Of a stretch of DNA of 64,000 bases, positions 60,943-64,000 are shown in pieces. The notes below the pieces were generated by a model. That model had not been told where the DNA came from. It made no database searches and saw nothing but the letters and a program-made list of their open reading frames with translations. Source of the DNA: Actinocatenispora sera (lineage in GTDB: Bacteria > Actinomycetota > Actinomycetes > Mycobacteriales > Micromonosporaceae); contig NZ_AP023354.1 of NCBI RefSeq assembly GCF_018324685.1, positions 1,240,001-1,304,000 of the forward strand, in the 5' to 3' direction. Position 1 is the stretch's first letter. Every line of letters begins with the position of its first letter. A program made the position numbers and the translations under genes.

Positions 60943-61467
60943 ATGGCTGAGAAGCTGTACGCGACGTTGCAGACCACCGCCGGCCCGATCAAGGTCGAGC
61001 TGTTCCCGAACCACGCGCCGAAGACGGTCAAGAACTTCGTCGGGCTCGCCGACGGTTCGAAGGAGTGGACCGACCCGGCGACCGGGCAGCCCGGTCAGGG
61101 GCCGCTGTACAACGGGACGATCTTCCACCGGGTGATCGACGGGTTCATGATCCAGGGCGGCGACCCGCTGGGTAAGGGGTTCGGCGGCCCGGGCTACCAG
61201 TTCGGCGACGAGTTCCACCCGGAGCTGCAGTTCGACCGCAAGTACCTGCTGGCGATGGCGAACTCGGGGCCGAACACCAACGGCTCGCAGTTCTTCATCA
61301 CCGTCGCGGCGACGAGCTGGCTGAACAACAAGCACACCATCTTCGGTGCGGTCGACGACCCGGCGTCGCAGCAGGTCGTGGACCAGATCGCGAACACCAA
61401 GACCGGCGCGCAGGACAAGCCGGTCGAGGACATCGTGATCGAGCGCATCGACATCACGCAGGAGTAA
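60943..61467 (+). CDS. ppiA: Peptidyl-prolyl cis-trans isomerase (cyclophilin type)
   Basis: 174 residues from ATG 60943 (AAGGAGA upstream). It accelerates proline isomerisation in folding. LYATLQTTAGPIKVELFPNHAPKTVKNFVGLADG is the typical start, FHRVIDGFMIQGGDP (about residues 63-77) holds the catalytic Arg-x-x-x-x-F-M-x-Q core, and NGSQFFITVAATSWLNNKHTIFGAVDD (about 108-134) the substrate groove. In actinobacteria this gene lies just downstream of the gyrA-tRNA block; here about 46 kb intervene. No signal peptide: cytoplasmic. Confidence 0.96.
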   Translation: MAEKLYATLQTTAGPIKVELFPNHAPKTVKNFVGLADGSKEWTDPATGQPGQGPLYNGTIFHRVIDGFMIQGGDPLGKGFGGPGYQFGDEFHPELQFDRKYLLAMANSGPNTNGSQFFITVAATSWLNNKHTIFGAVDDPASQQVVDQIANTKTGAQDKPVEDIVIERIDITQE

Positions 61468-61586
61468 CCGGTACGACGTCCGCACACCGGGCGGCCGAGC
61501 GGTTCGGCCGCCCGGTGCGGCATGCTTGAGGCGCGGCGCCGTCCCCGCGGGTACGGCGCAGTCCAGCAGGCACGGAAGGGCGCTCG

Positions 61587-62480
61587 ATGACCGAACCGCA
61601 GACGACCGGCAGTCCGACCGTCCCGGTCTGCTACCGGCACCCCGGCCGGGAGACGTACGTCCGATGCGTGCGCTGCAACCGCCCGATCTGCCCGGACTGC
61701 ATGAACACCGCCTCGGTCGGCTTCCAGTGCCCGGAATGCGTGACGCAGGGCAAACGTACTGTTCGGCAGCCGCAGGGCGCGTTCGGCGGCAGCCACCGCG
61801 CCGGCGAGCGCGGGTACGCCACGATCACGCTGATCGCCGTCAACGCCCTGGTGTACGTGCTGATCCTGGTCGGCGGTGGGCTCGGCGCGGCGATCGGCAG
61901 CGGCAGCAGCTTCCTCGCCGGCGCCACCACCGGGCTGGAGCTCAAGCTCGGCGTGTTCTCGCCGGCGATCGCGGACGGCCAGTACTACCGCCTGGTCACG
62001 GCGATGTTCGTGCACTTCAGCATCCTGCACATCGCGATGAACATGTACGTGCTGTGGGTGCTCGGGCGCTACCTGGAACGCGCGCTCGGCCCGGCCCGGT
62101 TCGTCGCGCTCTACTTCATCGCCGGCATCGGCGGCAACGTCGCCTGCTACCTGTTCACCGACCGCACCCTGTCCGGCGGCGCCTCGACCGCGGTGTTCGG
62201 CCTGTTCGCGGCGATGTTCTTCGTCAACCGCAAGCTGAACCTGTCCAGCTCCAGCGTGGTCGTGCTGATCGTGATCAACCTGGTCTTCAGCTTCCTGGTG
62301 CCGGGCATCTCGATCATCGGGCACATCGGCGGCCTGGTCACCGGTGGCGTCCTCGGCCTGGGCCTGGCGTACGCACCGAGGTCGGCCCGGACGCCGGTGC
62401 AGATCGCCGTACTCGGCGGCGTCCTGCTGGTGTTGATCCTGCTCACCGTGGGCAGAACGGCCCAACTCCTGGCGACCTGA
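61587..62480 (+). CDS. Rhomboid family intramembrane serine protease
   Basis: 297 residues. Two zinc-finger-like pairs (CVRCNRPICPDCMNTASVGFQCPECV, about 22-53) form a B-box-like N-terminal domain. The rhomboid core has six or more membrane helices. MFVHFSILHIAMNMYVLWVLGRYLE (about 142-166) is the HxxxN part, GGASTAVFGLFAAMFFVN (about 200-217) supplies the nucleophilic Ser, and ISIIGHIGGLVTGG (about 246-259) the catalytic His. All catalytic residues are present, so it should cleave membrane-spanning substrates. It lies 119 bases after ppiA, an arrangement conserved through actinobacteria. Confidence 0.94.
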   Translation: MTEPQTTGSPTVPVCYRHPGRETYVRCVRCNRPICPDCMNTASVGFQCPECVTQGKRTVRQPQGAFGGSHRAGERGYATITLIAVNALVYVLILVGGGLGAAIGSGSSFLAGATTGLELKLGVFSPAIADGQYYRLVTAMFVHFSILHIAMNMYVLWVLGRYLERALGPARFVALYFIAGIGGNVACYLFTDRTLSGGASTAVFGLFAAMFFVNRKLNLSSSSVVVLIVINLVFSFLVPGISIIGHIGGLVTGGVLGLGLAYAPRSARTPVQIAVLGGVLLVLILLTVGRTAQLLAT

Positions 62481-62535
62481 CGCCGGTAGCCGCCTGCCCG
62501 CCGGTAGCTGCCGGTGGCGCGATCTTCCGGAACGT

Positions 62536-63237
62536 TCAGGTGGTCGGACGCATCGCGCCCAGCTGACGGACCACGTCGACGCAGTCGGCGCCGCCGAGCT
62601 GGGTGCGGCTGAACAGGTGCAACTCGGTGTCGCAGTCGATCTCCACCAGCTCGGACCGGATGCCGCGGCGGGACCGGCGGTCGACCCGGATGCGCTCCAC
62701 GTCCGACCACGGGACCCGGTGGTGGCCGAGGATGCCGCGGATGGTCACGCCGTCCCGGTCGGCGGCCAGCGAGACGGCCAGCACCAGATCGCGCAGGGCC
62801 AGCACGGCGAGCACCATGGCCCCCGCCAGCCCGATCGCCAGCCCGACCCGGTCGGTACCCCCGGCCCAGAGCCCGGCGACGACGAACGCCGCCGCCCCGA
62901 CGCCCTTCAGCACGGCGGCGGCGGGGCGGACCCGCCACTCGACCCGCTCCGGTACCGGTCCGGCGGCCGGCGCGGCCGACTCGTCGGCCCAGCCGGTCTC
63001 CGCCGCCCAGTCCGCGGTGCCGGCGGGCGGCGCATCCGGCCAGCCCGCGGCGCCGGCGTCGGGCGCACCGAGCGGGTCCGCGGTGCCTGCGGGCGGTGCA
63101 TCCGGTCGGTCCGCGGCGTCGAAGGGCGGGACAACGGGCCGGAACGGGTCGGCCCGGTCGGTCGGTGTCGTCTCATCCCCGCCCGGGTCGCCCGGCGCCC
63201 CGGGCCGCACCTTGTACGGCTCCGCTCCGCTGTCCAT
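62536..63237 (-). CDS. PH-domain membrane protein (homologue position of mycobacterial Rv0010c)
   Basis: 233 residues from ATG 63237. The first 90 are Pro/Ala/Asp-rich and include two similar DAPPAGTAD pieces. Two membrane helices (about 98-118 and 120-142) are followed by the PH-like strand set VSLAADRDGVTIRGILGHHRVPWSDVERIRVDRRSRRGIRSELVEIDCDTELHLFSRTQLGG. The same gene follows ppiA and the rhomboid gene in many actinomycetes and is a conserved member of the origin-side cluster. Its function is unknown; a role in membrane or cell-envelope stress is only suggested by the domain. Confidence 0.82.
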   Translation of the reverse strand: MDSGAEPYKVRPGAPGDPGGDETTPTDRADPFRPVVPPFDAADRPDAPPAGTADPLGAPDAGAAGWPDAPPAGTADWAAETGWADESAAPAAGPVPERVEWRVRPAAAVLKGVGAAAFVVAGLWAGGTDRVGLAIGLAGAMVLAVLALRDLVLAVSLAADRDGVTIRGILGHHRVPWSDVERIRVDRRSRRGIRSELVEIDCDTELHLFSRTQLGGADCVDVVRQLGAMRPTT

Positions 63238-63318
63238 CCGCCCAGTCTGCCCGCCCGCCGAAACGCCGGCCACACCCCGCGCGCGGCGACACCGGACGGC
63301 ACCGTGCAGCGGCGGGCA

Positions 63319-63365
63319 GGGTCAGGCCGGCAGCGTCAGGCCGGCAGCGTCAGGCCGGCAGGGTG
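63319..63365. repeat. 14-bp tandem repeat at the 3' end of the TetR gene
   Basis: About three copies of CAGGCCGGCAGCGT lie in tandem. The first codon-reading copy encodes the last residues LPA-stop of the TetR gene (on the reverse strand), so the stop-proximal segment has been duplicated into the 3' non-coding region. Confidence 0.7.
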
Positions 63366-63979
63366 GCGGCGACCTGTCGCCGGATCGTGCCGAGGTCGAC
63401 CGTGGTCGACAGCAGCGCCTCGTCCGGCTCGTCCGGGTTCGGCTGATCGACGCCGAGCAGGGTCCGGAACACCCGGGGCAGTACGGTGCGGCCGAGCAGA
63501 TCGGTGGCCAGCGCCGCACCGTCCGCGGTGGCCAGCTCGTACCGGTCGGTCAGGTAGTCGGCGAGCCGCTGGTGCGCGCTCGCGAAGATCGCCTCGAAGT
63601 ACGCGCGGGCGCTGGCCGGCATCCGCTCGGCGGCGCTGATACAGAGCCGGCAGGTGTGTACCTGAGGTTCCCAGACGAGCAGCTGCAGCAGCCGCCCGCA
63701 GTACCGGGTGACCGCCTCGTCGGGCTCGCTGGCGTACGTGTCGGGGGTGCGCAGCCGGCCCAGGTACAGCTCGCGGACCAGCTCCAGCACGGCCAGGAAC
63801 AGCGCGTCCTTGCTCTTGAAGTGGGCGTACAGGGACCGCTTGGAGGTGCCGGCCCGGGCCGCGACGGCGTCCATCGAGGCGCGCTCGTACCCGGTTTCCA
63901 GGAAGACCTCCTTGGCGCTGATCAGGATGTGCCGCCGCAGCTGTTCGCCCCGTCGCTGGGGGGTGCGGTCACCCGTCAT
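63350..63979 (-). CDS. TetR family transcriptional regulator
   Basis: 209 residues from ATG 63979. LRRHILISAKEVFLETGYERASMDAVAARAGTSKRSLYAHFKSKDALFLAVLELV (about residues 13-67) is the helix-turn-helix and dimer-arm start. A C-terminal domain of the AefR/TetR_C_7-like kind follows (VHTCRLCISAAERMPASARAYFEAIFASAHQRLADYLTDR). The upstream partner lies outside the window, so the regulated gene cannot be named. The very end (VAATLPA) lies within a 14-bp tandem repeat. Confidence 0.9.
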   Translation of the reverse strand: MTGDRTPQRRGEQLRRHILISAKEVFLETGYERASMDAVAARAGTSKRSLYAHFKSKDALFLAVLELVRELYLGRLRTPDTYASEPDEAVTRYCGRLLQLLVWEPQVHTCRLCISAAERMPASARAYFEAIFASAHQRLADYLTDRYELATADGAALATDLLGRTVLPRVFRTLLGVDQPNPDEPDEALLSTTVDLGTIRRQVAATLPA

Positions 63980-64000
63980 CGCACGGCCCTCTTCATGTGC

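Overview
The window is about 72% G+C (estimated by eye) and carries the chromosomal replication-origin block of a filamentous actinomycete. The order is dnaA (3' end only) - oriC - dnaN - gnd - recF - dciA (DUF721) - gyrB - gyrA - DUF3566 - tRNA-Ile - DLW-39 peptide - tRNA-Ala, followed far downstream by ppiA - rhomboid protease - PH-domain protein. This order, the short 6-phosphogluconate dehydrogenase between dnaN and recF, an XRE/DUF397 pair and a chaplin-like protein point to Micromonosporaceae or a close relative. An Actinocatenispora-like organism is my guess, not a demonstrated fact.

Layout. 1-14.6 kb is the conserved origin core, interrupted at 5.7-8.1 kb by a SigE-family sigma factor, its membrane partner and a truncated copy of that partner. 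14.7-36 kb is accessory: phosphotransferases, amidohydrolases, an AhpD-like protein, MFS and small membrane proteins, GNAT and VOC proteins, and a divergent FAD-monooxygenase / TetR-VanZ module. Three genes here (DinB-like, SDR, a membrane protein) are broken by frameshifts. At 27.76-27.99 kb a gene-free stretch holds a one-mismatch parS site, three perfect DnaA boxes and several near matches, then a strong hairpin.

35.4-41 kb is regulatory: a WhiJ-type XRE protein with a DUF397 partner, a TetR regulator, and an HTH/NB-ARC/TPR (STAND) protein. 41.2-43.5 kb and 48.4-51.1 kb hold the two halves of an acyl-CoA/leucine-type catabolic pathway: biotin carboxylase plus HMG-CoA lyase, and carboxyltransferase plus acyl-CoA dehydrogenase. 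Both halves share an identical 18-bp sequence with a palindromic core upstream, so they are probably co-regulated although 5 kb of other genes separates them. Between them (45.4-48.1 kb) lies a surface-protein locus: an exported Ala/Thr/Pro-rich protein with ATRPVT repeats, and a secreted protein made of six tandem chaplin-like domains, only three of which keep the cysteine pair.

51-64 kb holds a Tat-exported M15 peptidase with a peptidoglycan-binding domain, a PEBP-family protein, an alpha/beta hydrolase, an MFS exporter related to the one at 22-24 kb, a serine beta-lactamase-like hydrolase, a PLP aminotransferase, a CorA magnesium channel preceded by strong hairpins, an apolipoprotein-like helical repeat membrane protein, the ppiA-rhomboid-PH block and a TetR regulator.

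I see no insertion sequence, prophage or CRISPR array. The most interesting signals are the six-domain chaplin-like protein, the parS/DnaA-box island, the shared operator joining the split catabolic operons, and the tandem-repeat-multiplied 5' end of one MFS gene.
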